Of a DNA stretch of 64,000 nt, positions 8,654 through 19,480 are shown piece by piece. The notes under the pieces were generated by a model, which was not told the origin of the DNA, searched no databases, and saw only the letters and a list, made by a program, of their open reading frames with translations. Source of the DNA: an uncultured Flavobacterium sp. (GTDB taxonomy: Bacteria > Bacteroidota > Bacteroidia > Flavobacteriales > Flavobacteriaceae); the NCBI GenBank assembly GCA_947632215.1, contig CANROJ010000002.1:1-64000 (forward strand), read 5' to 3'. Within the stretch, counting starts at the first letter, position 1; each line of letters begins with the position of its first letter. The position numbers were made by a program, and so were the translations under genes.

Positions 8654-11425
8654 ATGGATAGATATTCCTTTTTAAATGCGGCACACACTGCATTTTTTGC
8701 AGAATTATACGATCAATACATAGAAAGCCCAGATAGCGTAGAACCTAGTTGGAGAGCTTTTTTTCAAGGATTTGATTTTGCGAACGAATTCAGTGATGGG
8801 CCTGTAGAACAATTATCACAAGCTTATTCACAAGGTGATAATGCTAGTGTAAATAATGCAAGTCAAGTAGAGAAAGTTCAAAAAGAATTTTCAGTTTTAC
8901 GCCTTATTGACGCATACAGAACTTATGGGCATTTACTTACTAAAACAAACCCATTAAGAGATCGAAAAGTTGAACATCCCGATTTGAGTTTAGAGAAGTT
9001 TGGTCTTTCTCAAGCTGATTTGAATGTCAGCTTTGAAGCTGCAAAAACAATACAACTACCAACATCAACTTTATCAGAAATTCTTGCACAATTAGACAAG
9101 GTTTACTGCTCTACATTAGGTATTGAATACAAGTACATTGCCGACGAGAAAGCATTGTCTTGGATTCAAGAACATTATGAAGCTCCAGAAGCTAAATTTA
9201 ATAGTGATGAGAAAAAAGAGATACTTCATAAGTTGATTGAAGCTGTGTCTTTTGAAAACTTCTTAAACACAAAGTATGTAGGGCAAAAACGATTTTCTTT
9301 AGAAGGGCTAGAAGCTGCTATTCCAGCAATGGATTTCTTAATCGATGCTGCTGCTAGTAAAGGAGTAGAAGATATCGTTGTGGGTATGGCACACAGAGGG
9401 AGGTTAAATGTTTTGGCCAATGTATTTAAAAAGCCAACACAGGAGATTTTCTCAGAATTTGACGGTAAAGATTACGATGAGGTAGAGGGATTTGATGGAG
9501 ACGTTAAATACCACTTAGGATTAACTTGCGATCGTCAAACACGCAGTGGAAAGGATGTTCATATGAACCTGACTCCAAACCCTTCACATTTAGAGACTGT
9601 TGGAGCTGTTATAGAAGGTATTTCTAGAGCAAAACAGGATGTGAAATATGCCTTAGATCCATCTAAAGTTTTACCTATCGCTCTACATGGTGATGCAGCC
9701 ATTTCTGGACAAGGAATTGTTTATGAAATTATTCAAATGGCACAATTACGTGGTTACAGCACTAATGGTACAATTCACATTGTCTTGAATAATCAAGTAG
9801 GATTTACTACAAATTATAGTGATGGTCGTTCTTCTACTTATTCAACAGATATAGCTAAGGTAACACAATGTCCAGTACTACATGTTAATGCGGATGATAC
9901 TGAGGCAGCAGTCAGAGCATTCTTATTTGCTTTAGACTATCGTATGGAATTTGGTCGTGATGTTTTCATTGATTTAGTAGGTTATAGAAAGTATGGACAT
10001 AACGAAGGGGATGAGCCTAAGTTTACACAGCCAATTCTATATAAACTAATTTCTAAACACGCTAACTCTCGTAATATTTATACGGACAGACTTTTATCAG
10101 ATGGTGTTATTACCGAAGATTTTGTTAGTTCTTTAGAGAAGCAGTATAAAGATGTTTTAGAAGTGGATTTAGAAACTTCTCGTAAAAACGAATATGCTAA
10201 GATTAGAACTTTCATGGAAGAAAACTGGAAGGACTTTCAACGTGTAGAACGCGATGCGATGGTTGCTAATTACGATACTAAGGTTTCTTTAGAAACATTA
10301 ACTTCTATAGCTAAAGTAATTACAGAATTACCTGCCGATAAAAAGTATATCAATAAGATTAAAAGATTGATAGGAGACAGAAAAGCAATGTTCTTTGAGA
10401 ACGATCGTTTAGATTGGGCAATGGGAGAGCTTTTAGCTTACGGATCTTTATTAACTCAAGGTTATGATGTTCGTATGAGTGGACAAGATGTTGAGCGAGG
10501 AACCTTCTCTCACCGTCATGCAGTAGTTAAGACAGAAGACACCGAAGAATCTGTAATCTTATTAAATCAATTAGAGAATCAAAAAGGAGAGTTTAGAATT
10601 TTCAATTCTTTACTTTCTGAGTATGCTGTATTAGGATTTGAGTATGGTTATGCTTTAACTAATCCAAATACTCTTACAATTTGGGAAGCACAATTTGGAG
10701 ATTTCTCCAATGGAGCACAAATAGTTTTAGATCAATATATCTCGGCTGCTGAGGATAAATGGACAACTCAAAATGGAATTGTAATGTTATTGCCTCACGG
10801 GTATGAGAATCAAGGAGCAGAACACTCTTCGGCTAGATTGGAGCGTTACTTACAATTATGTGCAGAAGATAATATGTATGTTGCAAACTGTACAACTCCT
10901 GCGAACTTCTTCCATATGATGCGTAGACAAATGGTAACAAACTTTAGAAAACCTCTAATTGTTATGTCTCCTAAGAGTTTACTAAGAAGTCCTAATGCTG
11001 TTTCTACTGTGAGTGAATTAACTCAAGGTGGGTTTCAATATGTAATTGATGATGCTAATGTTGATGCTTCAAAAGTTACTTCATTAGTGTTTGTAAGTGG
11101 TAAATTCTACTATGATCTAGTTGCAAAAAGAACGGAACTAGAAAGAGAAGATATTGCCTTTGTTCGTATTGAGCAACTATTTCCTCTTCCAGTGGAGCAA
11201 ATTAAAGAAGTGATTGCTAAATATCCAAACGTTCAAGATTACGTTTGGGCACAAGAAGAGCCACGCAATATGGGTGCTTACACTTATATAGCTACTAACT
11301 TTGAAGAAAAACCTCTACGTTACGCTGGAACTAAAGCATACAGTGCACCTGCATCTGGAAGCTCTGTACGTTCCAAAAAACGTTTTGCTTATGCAGTTGA
11401 GAAAGTTTTCAACAAAGACTTATAA
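8654..11425 (+). CDS. sucA: 2-oxoglutarate dehydrogenase E1 component (ORF track start 8615; ATG at 8654 preferred)
   Basis: MDRYSFLNAAHTAFFAELYDQY, VEDIVVGMAHRGRLNVLANVF, ALHGDAAISGQGIVYE, GYRKYGHNEGDEP. Confidence 0.96.
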   Translation: MDRYSFLNAAHTAFFAELYDQYIESPDSVEPSWRAFFQGFDFANEFSDGPVEQLSQAYSQGDNASVNNASQVEKVQKEFSVLRLIDAYRTYGHLLTKTNPLRDRKVEHPDLSLEKFGLSQADLNVSFEAAKTIQLPTSTLSEILAQLDKVYCSTLGIEYKYIADEKALSWIQEHYEAPEAKFNSDEKKEILHKLIEAVSFENFLNTKYVGQKRFSLEGLEAAIPAMDFLIDAAASKGVEDIVVGMAHRGRLNVLANVFKKPTQEIFSEFDGKDYDEVEGFDGDVKYHLGLTCDRQTRSGKDVHMNLTPNPSHLETVGAVIEGISRAKQDVKYALDPSKVLPIALHGDAAISGQGIVYEIIQMAQLRGYSTNGTIHIVLNNQVGFTTNYSDGRSSTYSTDIAKVTQCPVLHVNADDTEAAVRAFLFALDYRMEFGRDVFIDLVGYRKYGHNEGDEPKFTQPILYKLISKHANSRNIYTDRLLSDGVITEDFVSSLEKQYKDVLEVDLETSRKNEYAKIRTFMEENWKDFQRVERDAMVANYDTKVSLETLTSIAKVITELPADKKYINKIKRLIGDRKAMFFENDRLDWAMGELLAYGSLLTQGYDVRMSGQDVERGTFSHRHAVVKTEDTEESVILLNQLENQKGEFRIFNSLLSEYAVLGFEYGYALTNPNTLTIWEAQFGDFSNGAQIVLDQYISAAEDKWTTQNGIVMLLPHGYENQGAEHSSARLERYLQLCAEDNMYVANCTTPANFFHMMRRQMVTNFRKPLIVMSPKSLLRSPNAVSTVSELTQGGFQYVIDDANVDASKVTSLVFVSGKFYYDLVAKRTELEREDIAFVRIEQLFPLPVEQIKEVIAKYPNVQDYVWAQEEPRNMGAYTYIATNFEEKPLRYAGTKAYSAPASGSSVRSKKRFAYAVEKVFNKDL

Positions 11426-11474
11426 TAAAAAATCGTATTTTTACAAAACAATATCTAATTAAAGAATAGAAAAG

Positions 11475-12695
11475 ATGAGCATCTTAGAAATGAAAGTTCC
11501 TTCACCGGGTGAGTCAATTACAGAAGTTGAAATCGCTACATGGTTAGTTAAAGATGGAGATTACGTTGAAAAAGACCAAGCGATTGCTGAAGTAGATTCA
11601 GATAAAGCTACTTTAGAATTACCTGCAGAGGTAAGTGGTATCATCACTTTGAAAGCTGAAGAAGGTGATGCGGTTGCTGTTGGTGAAGTAGTATGTTTAA
11701 TTGATACTAGTGCAGAGAAACCTTCGGGGTCTACTGCTGCAAAAAAAGAGCCAGAACAAGAAGCTCCAAAACAAGAGGTTGCTAAAGCTGCACCTGTAGC
11801 TGCACCAGCTGCTACTTATGCAAGTGGAAGCGCATCTCCGGCTGCTAAGAAAATTTTAGATGAAAAGAACATCGATGCTACTACTGTTGTTGGTACTGGA
11901 AAAGATGGAAGAATAACAAAAGAAGACGCTATCAACGCTAAGGTTTCTATGGGAACTCCTACAGGTGGACCAAGAAACGAAACACGCAAGAAAATGTCGA
12001 TGTTACGTCGTAAAGTTGCAGAGCGTTTAGTTGAAGCTAAAAACACTACAGCTATGTTAACTACATTTAATGAAGTTAACTTGACTAACGTAAATAAATT
12101 GAGAAGTGAGTACAAAGATGCCTTTAAAAACAAACATAATGTTGGATTAGGTTTTATGTCTTTCTTCACCAAAGCAGTTACTCGTGCTTTAGAAATGTAT
12201 CCAGATGTAAATTCTATGATCGATGGGCAAGAGCAAATTAAATTTGATTTTGCAGATATTTCTATTGCAGTATCAGGTCCTAAGGGATTAATGGTACCTG
12301 TTGTTAGAAATGCAGAGTTATTATCTTTCCGTGGTGTAGAATCAGAAATTAAGCGTTTAGCTATTCGAGCTCGTGACGGGCAAATCACTGTGGATGAGAT
12401 GACAGGTGGTACTTTTACAATCACTAATGGTGGTGTGTTTGGATCAATGTTATCTACACCGATTATAAACCCTCCACAATCTGCTATTTTAGGAATGCAC
12501 AATATTATCGAACGTCCTATAGCGGTAGACGGAAATGTTGTTATTGCTCCAATGATGTATTTAGCTCTTTCTTATGATCACCGTATTATTGATGGTCGTG
12601 AGTCAGTAGGATTCTTAGTTGCTATTAAAGAAGCTTTAGAAAATCCAGCTGAGTTATTATGTGGTAATGATCCTAAGAAAGCTTTTGAATTATAG
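11475..12695 (+). CDS. sucB: dihydrolipoyllysine-residue succinyltransferase (2-oxoglutarate dehydrogenase E2)
   Basis: Lipoyl motif [12 protein letters not shown], peripheral-subunit-binding region, C-terminal DHRIIDGRE. Confidence 0.96.
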   Translation: MSILEMKVPSPGESITEVEIATWLVKDGDYVEKDQAIAEVDSDKATLELPAEVSGIITLKAEEGDAVAVGEVVCLIDTSAEKPSGSTAAKKEPEQEAPKQEVAKAAPVAAPAATYASGSASPAAKKILDEKNIDATTVVGTGKDGRITKEDAINAKVSMGTPTGGPRNETRKKMSMLRRKVAERLVEAKNTTAMLTTFNEVNLTNVNKLRSEYKDAFKNKHNVGLGFMSFFTKAVTRALEMYPDVNSMIDGQEQIKFDFADISIAVSGPKGLMVPVVRNAELLSFRGVESEIKRLAIRARDGQITVDEMTGGTFTITNGGVFGSMLSTPIINPPQSAILGMHNIIERPIAVDGNVVIAPMMYLALSYDHRIIDGRESVGFLVAIKEALENPAELLCGNDPKKAFEL

Positions 12696-12715
12696 TAGCT
12701 TTCTATTTACATATC

Positions 12716-12746
12716 AAGCGGTAATGTGTTAGCACATTACCGCTTT
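12716..12746 (+). terminator. terminator downstream of sucB
   Basis: AAGCGGTAATGTG-TTAG-CACATTACCGCTT followed by a T-rich run. Confidence 0.8.
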
Positions 12747-12793
12747 TGTTTTTTATATTAGTAGGTTGTAAAACAAATTTATTTCTGATATTT

Positions 12794-13921
12794 ATGTATA
12801 CTTTGGTTAGGTTAAAAAACATTACAAGAAACAAGTTGGTACTGGTATTGTGCTTGACATTGAGTTTTTGCTACAGTGGAGCACAAGAGTTGTCAACTAT
12901 TGCTTTTAGAGATTCTATAATAAAGAGTAATAATAATGCTCAGATTTCTGCTTTAAGTTATTTTGGTGAGAAAAGAAGTCTTTTTTATTACCAGGTAATA
13001 AATGCAAAGGATACCATTATGGTTCCCTCTAGTAAGGTATATTATACAGATGTAGCTTTAATGGATGTGCCTAGAGAGGGTTATATTCGTTTTGTGGACT
13101 CTAATACTAATTTGGTAGGATTATTGTCTAGTCAAGGCAAAGTTGCCTTAGAGGCTGTTTATAAAGATTTAGGACCTGTTAGAAATTCCACTCTTATGGC
13201 TTTGAATGATGATATTCAAAAAACGTATGACAAGCAAATAGATAGTATAATAAATAAACCAGAATTTTTCAATGGTCTTAGTATTGATTTGATTAGTCCT
13301 AATGGCAAAGTTTTAGTGAAAGATTTTAACTATACTCCAGATATTGACTTCTATACCTTAGAGCTACTCAAAGAACCTAAAAACGATCCTTTTTATATAG
13401 TATATCCAGCTGCTGATGGATATTATCACTTCATTAATAAGACCAAGGTTTTCGAAAAATATTTTTTTGAAGTATTTTTACCTGGGTTCAACTCTAGAGA
13501 GTATCGAAGTGTTGTTTGTGAAAAATTAAAGGGATATTTTGTTGGACAAGATTTTTTAGAGCAAGAGTTTGTTAGTTTTGATTATCAAGACTTAGAGGAT
13601 TCAAGTCTTGTATATTTAGAGCAATTACTACAAGAAGTGCAGCATGATCAAGTTTCAGATGTTCCAAGTCACAGGTATACTATTGTTATGAATAGCTTAG
13701 ATAATGTGTTAGGAAATATAGATATCTCTATGTTTGAAAACACGAGGTATTTAGATGAAAATCAACAATGGAATATCGAGCTTTATGATCTTTTTCAAGT
13801 AACTATAACACAAGTTGAGAATAATCAAGTAAGAAAAAGTACTCTTGTTTTTTTTAGAGATAACGATAATAGTTTTAAACTTGTCGAAGTTGATTTAAAC
13901 CAAAAATGGCAAACTTTGTAG
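12794..13921 (+). CDS. hypothetical secreted protein with WG-repeat-like segment
   Basis: Signal peptide KLVLVLCLTLSFCYSGAQE; track start 12746 sits in the terminator T-run, ATG 12794 preferred. Confidence 0.65.
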   Translation: MYTLVRLKNITRNKLVLVLCLTLSFCYSGAQELSTIAFRDSIIKSNNNAQISALSYFGEKRSLFYYQVINAKDTIMVPSSKVYYTDVALMDVPREGYIRFVDSNTNLVGLLSSQGKVALEAVYKDLGPVRNSTLMALNDDIQKTYDKQIDSIINKPEFFNGLSIDLISPNGKVLVKDFNYTPDIDFYTLELLKEPKNDPFYIVYPAADGYYHFINKTKVFEKYFFEVFLPGFNSREYRSVVCEKLKGYFVGQDFLEQEFVSFDYQDLEDSSLVYLEQLLQEVQHDQVSDVPSHRYTIVMNSLDNVLGNIDISMFENTRYLDENQQWNIELYDLFQVTITQVENNQVRKSTLVFFRDNDNSFKLVEVDLNQKWQTL

Positions 13922-13976
13922 ATTATTAAATCTAAGGTTTGAGAGTAAATATGATAAAGTAAAAAACAATCCAAAT

Positions 13977-14687
13977 ATGAGTTCTTTATACTATATAGAT
14001 AGAAGTGATATTACTTTAGATCAAGTCATTTTCAATGATAAGGTAAAAGTGCAAGTTCAAGAATTTTTAAGGGAATATAAATACAAGGAAAAGTTAGCTG
14101 AGTATAGTTTACCTGTAAGTAATAAGTTGTTGTTATATGGAAAAAGCGGATCTGGTAAGACTATGACTGCAAAAGCAATGGCTAGAACTTTAAATATGAA
14201 GCTTTTTATTGTAAATCTCTCTAGTATTGTATCTTCTCGCTTAGGTGAGACTGCTAAAAATATGGAAAGTCTCTTTAAGGAAATACAATATGAGAGTGCC
14301 ATTTTATTTTTAGATGAGTTAGACACTTTAGGGCAAATTAGAGATTATGACAATAAGGATAATAGTGAAATGAAAAGAGTAGTAAATGCTATTTTACAGT
14401 TAATAGATAATTTCCCAGCAAAGTCTATACTAATGGCCGCTACAAATCAGATTCATATGATAGATACCGCTTTGGTTAGACGTTTTGAAGTCCAATTAGA
14501 GTATACATCACCTTCTAAAGAAGCTCTAGATATGTATTACGACAAAATGTTGGAGAATTATCCTGAGCAATATCGTATTATTACAAGACAATATGATTCT
14601 TCTTTTGCTGAAGTAAAGAATTATATATTTAAGATTGTTAAAAAAAATATTATTGAACATGCTATTGCTGCAGAAGAGCAAGAGTAA
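13977..14687 (+). CDS. AAA+ ATPase
   Basis: Walker A LLYGKSGSGKTMTAKA, Walker B AILFLDELDTLG, ATN sensor 1, VRRFEV arginine region. Confidence 0.9.
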   Translation: MSSLYYIDRSDITLDQVIFNDKVKVQVQEFLREYKYKEKLAEYSLPVSNKLLLYGKSGSGKTMTAKAMARTLNMKLFIVNLSSIVSSRLGETAKNMESLFKEIQYESAILFLDELDTLGQIRDYDNKDNSEMKRVVNAILQLIDNFPAKSILMAATNQIHMIDTALVRRFEVQLEYTSPSKEALDMYYDKMLENYPEQYRIITRQYDSSFAEVKNYIFKIVKKNIIEHAIAAEEQE

Positions 14688-14702
14688 TAAATATTAAGTA
14701 TT

Positions 14703-16046
14703 ATGATGCAATGGGAAAAGTTATTGTCTTTAAAAAAGTATGGTGACACCTTTTTTAGAAATCGTTTAGATGAGACCCAAACAAGAATTGGTTTCGAGGT
14801 CGATTACGATCGAATTATTTTTTCGGCTGCTTTTCGTAGTTTACAGGATAAGACCCAAGTTATTCCTTTGTCCAAGACAGATTTTGTTCATACCCGTTTA
14901 ACTCACTCCTTAGAGGTTTCTGTTGTTGGGCGCTCAATAGGTAGAAATGTAGGGGAAAAGATACTTTCAAAATACCCTAATTTAGCTGAACAATATGGGT
15001 ATACTATTAATGATTTCGGTGCTATAGTTGCTGCTGCTGCTTTAGCTCATGATATTGGAAATCCACCTTTTGGACACTCTGGAGAAAAAGCTATTAGTGA
15101 TTTTTTCTCTAAAGGTGCAGGACAAAAGTATCAGCAATTGGTTAATGAGAAGCAATGGGCAGATTTTACTAATTTTGAAGGGAATGCCAATGGCTTTAGT
15201 GTACTGACAAAAACCAGGCCTGGAGTAGAAGGAGGCTTGCGTATTTCATATGCGACTTTAGGAGCTTTTATGAAGTATCCAAAGGAGTGTCTACCAATTA
15301 AAGCTACTAAAGGTGCTTCGGATAAAAAGTATGGTTTTTTTCAAGATGATAAACAAGCCTTCATTGATATAGCTACCGATCTTGGTTTAACTATGAAACA
15401 GGACCGCAATGAGATTGCGTTTTATCGTCATCCGTTATCTTTTTTAGTTGAAGCAGCTGATGATATTTGTTATACAATTATTGATTTTGAAGATGGTATT
15501 AATTTGGGATGGATTCCAGAGGAACATGCTTTAGAGTTTTTGATTAAGATTGTTCAAAATAGTATTAATCCTCAAACTTATTCCAAATTACGTAGTACTC
15601 AAGATAGGGTTAGTTATTTGCGCGCTTTAGCTATAGGAAGTTTAATCCAGGATGTTACTAGAGTTTTTATAGAAAATGAACAACTTATTTTACAGGGTAA
15701 CTTCGATTTTGCTCTAACTGATAAATGTGCTTATATCGCTCAAATGAAGGATATCCTTAGCGTGAGTATTAATAATGTTTATCAAAGTAAGGAAGTTATA
15801 GAGAAAGAAATAGTTGGGTATAGAGTTATACATACTCTGCTGGATAATTTTATAACTTCAATAAATAATAAATATTACCAAGAGGATACACATTACGATA
15901 ATTTAGTTTTAAAGCTTCTACCAGAACGTTATAAACAAAATGTTGATTGTCCATACCAACGTATGATGGAAATTTGTCATTTTGTATCGATGCTAACCGA
16001 TGGAAAAGCCTTAGAGTTGTACCAGTCTTTGAAAAGTAAAGATTAG
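14703..16046 (+). CDS. dgt: dGTPase / HD-domain deoxynucleoside triphosphate triphosphohydrolase
   Basis: FRSLQDKTQVIPL, TRLTHSLEVS, AALAHDIGNPPFGHSGE. Confidence 0.93.
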   Translation: MMQWEKLLSLKKYGDTFFRNRLDETQTRIGFEVDYDRIIFSAAFRSLQDKTQVIPLSKTDFVHTRLTHSLEVSVVGRSIGRNVGEKILSKYPNLAEQYGYTINDFGAIVAAAALAHDIGNPPFGHSGEKAISDFFSKGAGQKYQQLVNEKQWADFTNFEGNANGFSVLTKTRPGVEGGLRISYATLGAFMKYPKECLPIKATKGASDKKYGFFQDDKQAFIDIATDLGLTMKQDRNEIAFYRHPLSFLVEAADDICYTIIDFEDGINLGWIPEEHALEFLIKIVQNSINPQTYSKLRSTQDRVSYLRALAIGSLIQDVTRVFIENEQLILQGNFDFALTDKCAYIAQMKDILSVSINNVYQSKEVIEKEIVGYRVIHTLLDNFITSINNKYYQEDTHYDNLVLKLLPERYKQNVDCPYQRMMEICHFVSMLTDGKALELYQSLKSKD

Positions 16047-16068
16047 TTTAGCATATTTGAATAAAATA

Positions 16069-16112
16069 AAAAAGCCAATGTTTAAGTAGAAGTACTTAAG
16101 CATTGGCTTTTT
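16069..16112. terminator. bidirectional terminator hairpin
   Basis: AAAAAGCCAATG...TTAAGT...ACTTAA...CATTGGCTTTTT between convergent dgt and lipoprotein gene. Confidence 0.8.
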
Positions 16113-16132
16113 GTTATTTAGATAATTTATTA

Positions 16133-16978
16133 CTAGTCTTGTTTGTCGTATTTTGTGAAATTAGCTTCAAGAGTACTTTGACTTGCAAAATCTTTTTGAG
16201 ATAGCTCTTTTGCATCTTCAGTTTTGTAAGTTTTTCTGGCGATTTCTACACTTTCAGCTTCTATATTTTGTAATTGCATCACATAGTAAGAGTTCTCAAC
16301 ACTTGGATCTATCCCTTTTAATAAAATCTTGTTAGTTTTAGTATTAAAGGCTAGTACTTCCATAGAATAGCTATCGTTGAAGTTTACTTTATCGTTTTCA
16401 ATAACATAGAAATAAGTAAAACCTTGTTGAGAGAATTGATATTTTCCTTGTACTGGAAGTTCAATTACTATCTCGTTATCTTTTTCAAGTTTTATCCAAC
16501 CAAATATGTTCTTTGAATGATCCACTTCTATTACTTCATTAGCTTGTGGGTAAGTACTAGAAATAGCTTGCTCTATATTTTCAAAACTATAAGTGCCATC
16601 CATGTTGAAAAGTAATGATTCAGAAGTTTTGTTGGTCATGAAAAAAGCCTTAAAGTTACCAGTTTGAATATCTTTGGTGACTACTTTTTCAATATTAGAC
16701 AGCTTGTTTTTGTAAATGCTGATTATTTCATAACGCTGGTTCTCTTGTTCGCTTCCTGTCATATTTGCTAAATTCACTTGAATTGCATCTTTTGAAAAAG
16801 TAAACGAAATAGGGTTTCCGGCATGCATAAAGTTATAAATTCCCTCAAAATCCAATGTAGGATCAATTTCTACTTGGTTTTTGTCTTCTACACGGATAGT
16901 ATCGTTATCATCACTACTACAGCTAGTGAAAATCATTGCTAAGATTAGCAAAAAGGAAAAAGTTTTTATTGATTTCAT
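16133..16978 (-). CDS. hypothetical lipoprotein
   Basis: SPII signal MKSIKTFSFLLILAMIFTSCSSDD. Confidence 0.75.
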   Translation of the reverse strand: MKSIKTFSFLLILAMIFTSCSSDDNDTIRVEDKNQVEIDPTLDFEGIYNFMHAGNPISFTFSKDAIQVNLANMTGSEQENQRYEIISIYKNKLSNIEKVVTKDIQTGNFKAFFMTNKTSESLLFNMDGTYSFENIEQAISSTYPQANEVIEVDHSKNIFGWIKLEKDNEIVIELPVQGKYQFSQQGFTYFYVIENDKVNFNDSYSMEVLAFNTKTNKILLKGIDPSVENSYYVMQLQNIEAESVEIARKTYKTEDAKELSQKDFASQSTLEANFTKYDKQD

Positions 16979-17072
16979 GGTTCTTATTTTAAATTAGACC
17001 AAAAATAAATAAAAATAATGTAATGTACAATATTATTTTTATTAATTCTAAATAATAGAGGATGGGCATAAA

Positions 17073-17104
17073 AAAAGGCACCTAAATTAATAGAGATGCC
17101 TTTT
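17073..17104 (-). terminator. putative terminator of rplU-rpmA
   Basis: AAAAGGCA...TGCCTTTT downstream of rpmA. Confidence 0.5.
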
Positions 17105-17144
17105 CTTATTTTGTCATTTGTCTTAGAGGACAAATAGTGAATTC

Positions 17145-17405
17145 TTAAGCTTCAAATGGTAAAATAGAAACGTAAGACTTGTTGTCTTTTTTCTTTTGGA
17201 ATTTTACTACTCCGTCAACTTTTGCATGTAAAGTATGATCTTTTCCCATGTAAACGTTTTCACCAGGATTGTGCTTAGAACCTCTTTGTCTTACGATGAT
17301 GTTTCCAGCAATAGCTGCTTGTCCACCGTAAATCTTAACGCCTAAACGTTTCGATTCTGATTCTCTACCGTTCTTAGAACTACCTACACCTTTTTTATGT
17401 GCCAT
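17145..17405 (-). CDS. rpmA: 50S ribosomal protein L27
   Basis: [42 protein letters not shown]. Confidence 0.98.
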   Translation of the reverse strand: MAHKKGVGSSKNGRESESKRLGVKIYGGQAAIAGNIIVRQRGSKHNPGENVYMGKDHTLHAKVDGVVKFQKKKDNKSYVSILPFEA

Positions 17406-17455
17406 GACGTTTTAAATTTAGATTGTTAATACTCAGCTTTCGCCGTTTTTTTTAA

Positions 17456-17770
17456 CTATTTTGCATTGATTCCCTCAATAACAATTTGAGTTAAAGATTG
17501 TCTGTGACCATTTTTCTTTTTGTAACCTTTTCTTCTTTTCTTTTTGAAGACAATTACTTTGTCACCTTTAAGGTGTTGTAAAACTTTAGCTTCTACAGAA
17601 GCACCTTCTATAGCTGGGGCGCCTAAAGTGATGTTGTCGTTTTCTTCGATTAAAAGAACTTTGTCAAAAGTAACAGTTGTTCCTTCTTCTGAAGCTAAAC
17701 GGTGAACATAAACCTTTTGGTCTTTGCTAACTTTGAATTGTTGCCCTGCTATCTCTACGATTGCGTACAT
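17456..17770 (-). CDS. rplU: 50S ribosomal protein L21
   Basis: MYAIVEIAGQQFKV...KKRRKGYKKKNGHRQSLT. Confidence 0.98.
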   Translation of the reverse strand: MYAIVEIAGQQFKVSKDQKVYVHRLASEEGTTVTFDKVLLIEENDNITLGAPAIEGASVEAKVLQHLKGDKVIVFKKKRRKGYKKKNGHRQSLTQIVIEGINAK

Positions 17771-18139
17771 AACAATATAATTAAATGTTTAATAAGGGTG
17801 CAAATATAAACTTATTTTTTTATATACAAAAGATAATTTTGGAGGAAAAAAAGTATTTAACATGTTCTAAGATGGTGCTAATGAGTGTTTTGGTATGGAT
17901 TCTTTGTAAGTAAAGTAAATTATGGGGGTGAAAAATACTATAAAATTAATTTTTTGTAGGTGCAATTTAATCACAAATCACAAGGTGTTTTTTCCTGAAT
18001 TATCTTGTATTTAAAGGAGCTATAGGATACAATCATGTTAAGAGGATAGATAACAAAGAGTTATTCTTTATTTTTACGTGTAACAAATTGGCCTATAAGG
18101 CGACTAATAATTCTATTAACGAAATTAATCTATTATTGA

Positions 18140-19459
18140 ATGAAAAAAATTTATTTTATTGGAAGTTTCCTCTTACTAACACTAAGTGGTTACGCCCAAA
18201 AGGTCGAATTCCAGCAATATACTCTGGATAATGGATTACATGTTATCTTGCATGAAGATAATACGGCTCCTGTTGTGGTTACTTCTGTTATGTATCATGT
18301 AGGTGCTAAGGATGAGCAACCAGATAGAACTGGTTTTGCTCACTTTTTCGAACATCTTTTGTTCGAAGGTACTCAGAACATTCCTCGTGGAGATTGGTTT
18401 AAAATTGTAACAAGTAATGGTGGTTCTAATAATGCTAATACTTCTGATGATAGAACTTATTATTATGAAATATTTCCATCGAACAATTTAGAATTGGCTC
18501 TTTGGATGGAAAGCGAGCGTTTAATGCACCCAATTATCAACCAAATTGGAGTGGATACTCAAAATGAAGTTGTAAAAGAAGAGAAACGTCTTAGAATGGA
18601 CAACCAACCTTATGGACAGATTTTTTCAGAGGTTAAGAAGAATCTTTTCACAAATCACCCTTATCGTTGGGCACCTATTGGTTCTATGGAGCACTTAGAC
18701 GCTGCTACTTTAGAGGAGTTTTTGGCTTTTAATAAGAAATTCTATATGCCTAATAACGCTGTTTTAGTGGTTGCTGGTGATTTTGATCCTGCACAAACTA
18801 AAAAATGGATCCAACAGTATTTTGGCAGCATCGAGAAAGGACAAGATCTAGAGCGAGAAAGTTTTGTGGAAGCTCCTATTACAGAACAAATAAATGCAGA
18901 ATATCAAGATCCAAATATTCAATTACCAATGGTTGTTGAAGCCTATCGTACTCCTTCGATGAAGGATAGAGATGCTAGGGTATTAGATATGATTTCTGTT
19001 TTATTATCTCAAGGTAAGAGTTCTCGACTGTATAAAAAAGTAGTTGATCAAAAGAAAATGGCATTAGAGATTGCTTCGTTTAATTTATCACAGGAAGATT
19101 ATGGAATGTATTTTATTTATGCTATTCCTATGCAAGGTTTTACCTCTGAGCAAGTGATAAATGAAATTGATGAAGAAATACAATTCTTACAGACAAATTT
19201 AATTAGTGACAGGGATTTTCAAAAGCTTCAGAATGTTATTGAAAACAGATATGTAAATGAGAACGCATCTTTAGAAGGCTTAGCAGAGAATCTTGCAAGC
19301 TTTTATCTTTTATACGGTAATGTTGATTTAATTAATACTAATATCGATATTTTCCGTAGCATAACTAAAGAAGAGATTCGCGAGGTTGCTAAAAAGTATT
19401 TGAACAAGAATCAGCGTTTGATTTTGGATTATGTTCCCGTGAAAGAATCAACGAATTAA
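18140..19459 (+). CDS. M16-family zinc metallopeptidase (catalytic)
   Basis: Signal peptide; inverted zinc motif HFFEH; downstream ENYYYE-type acidic region. Confidence 0.92.
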   Translation: MKKIYFIGSFLLLTLSGYAQKVEFQQYTLDNGLHVILHEDNTAPVVVTSVMYHVGAKDEQPDRTGFAHFFEHLLFEGTQNIPRGDWFKIVTSNGGSNNANTSDDRTYYYEIFPSNNLELALWMESERLMHPIINQIGVDTQNEVVKEEKRLRMDNQPYGQIFSEVKKNLFTNHPYRWAPIGSMEHLDAATLEEFLAFNKKFYMPNNAVLVVAGDFDPAQTKKWIQQYFGSIEKGQDLERESFVEAPITEQINAEYQDPNIQLPMVVEAYRTPSMKDRDARVLDMISVLLSQGKSSRLYKKVVDQKKMALEIASFNLSQEDYGMYFIYAIPMQGFTSEQVINEIDEEIQFLQTNLISDRDFQKLQNVIENRYVNENASLEGLAENLASFYLLYGNVDLINTNIDIFRSITKEEIREVAKKYLNKNQRLILDYVPVKESTN

Positions 19460-19480
19460 AATTTGTAAACCTTATTTGAA

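Noticed and set aside
11816-12502. 228-aa minus-strand ORF opposite sucB
   Set aside because: Fully antisense to an unmistakable E2 coding frame; composition is that of a shadow ORF.
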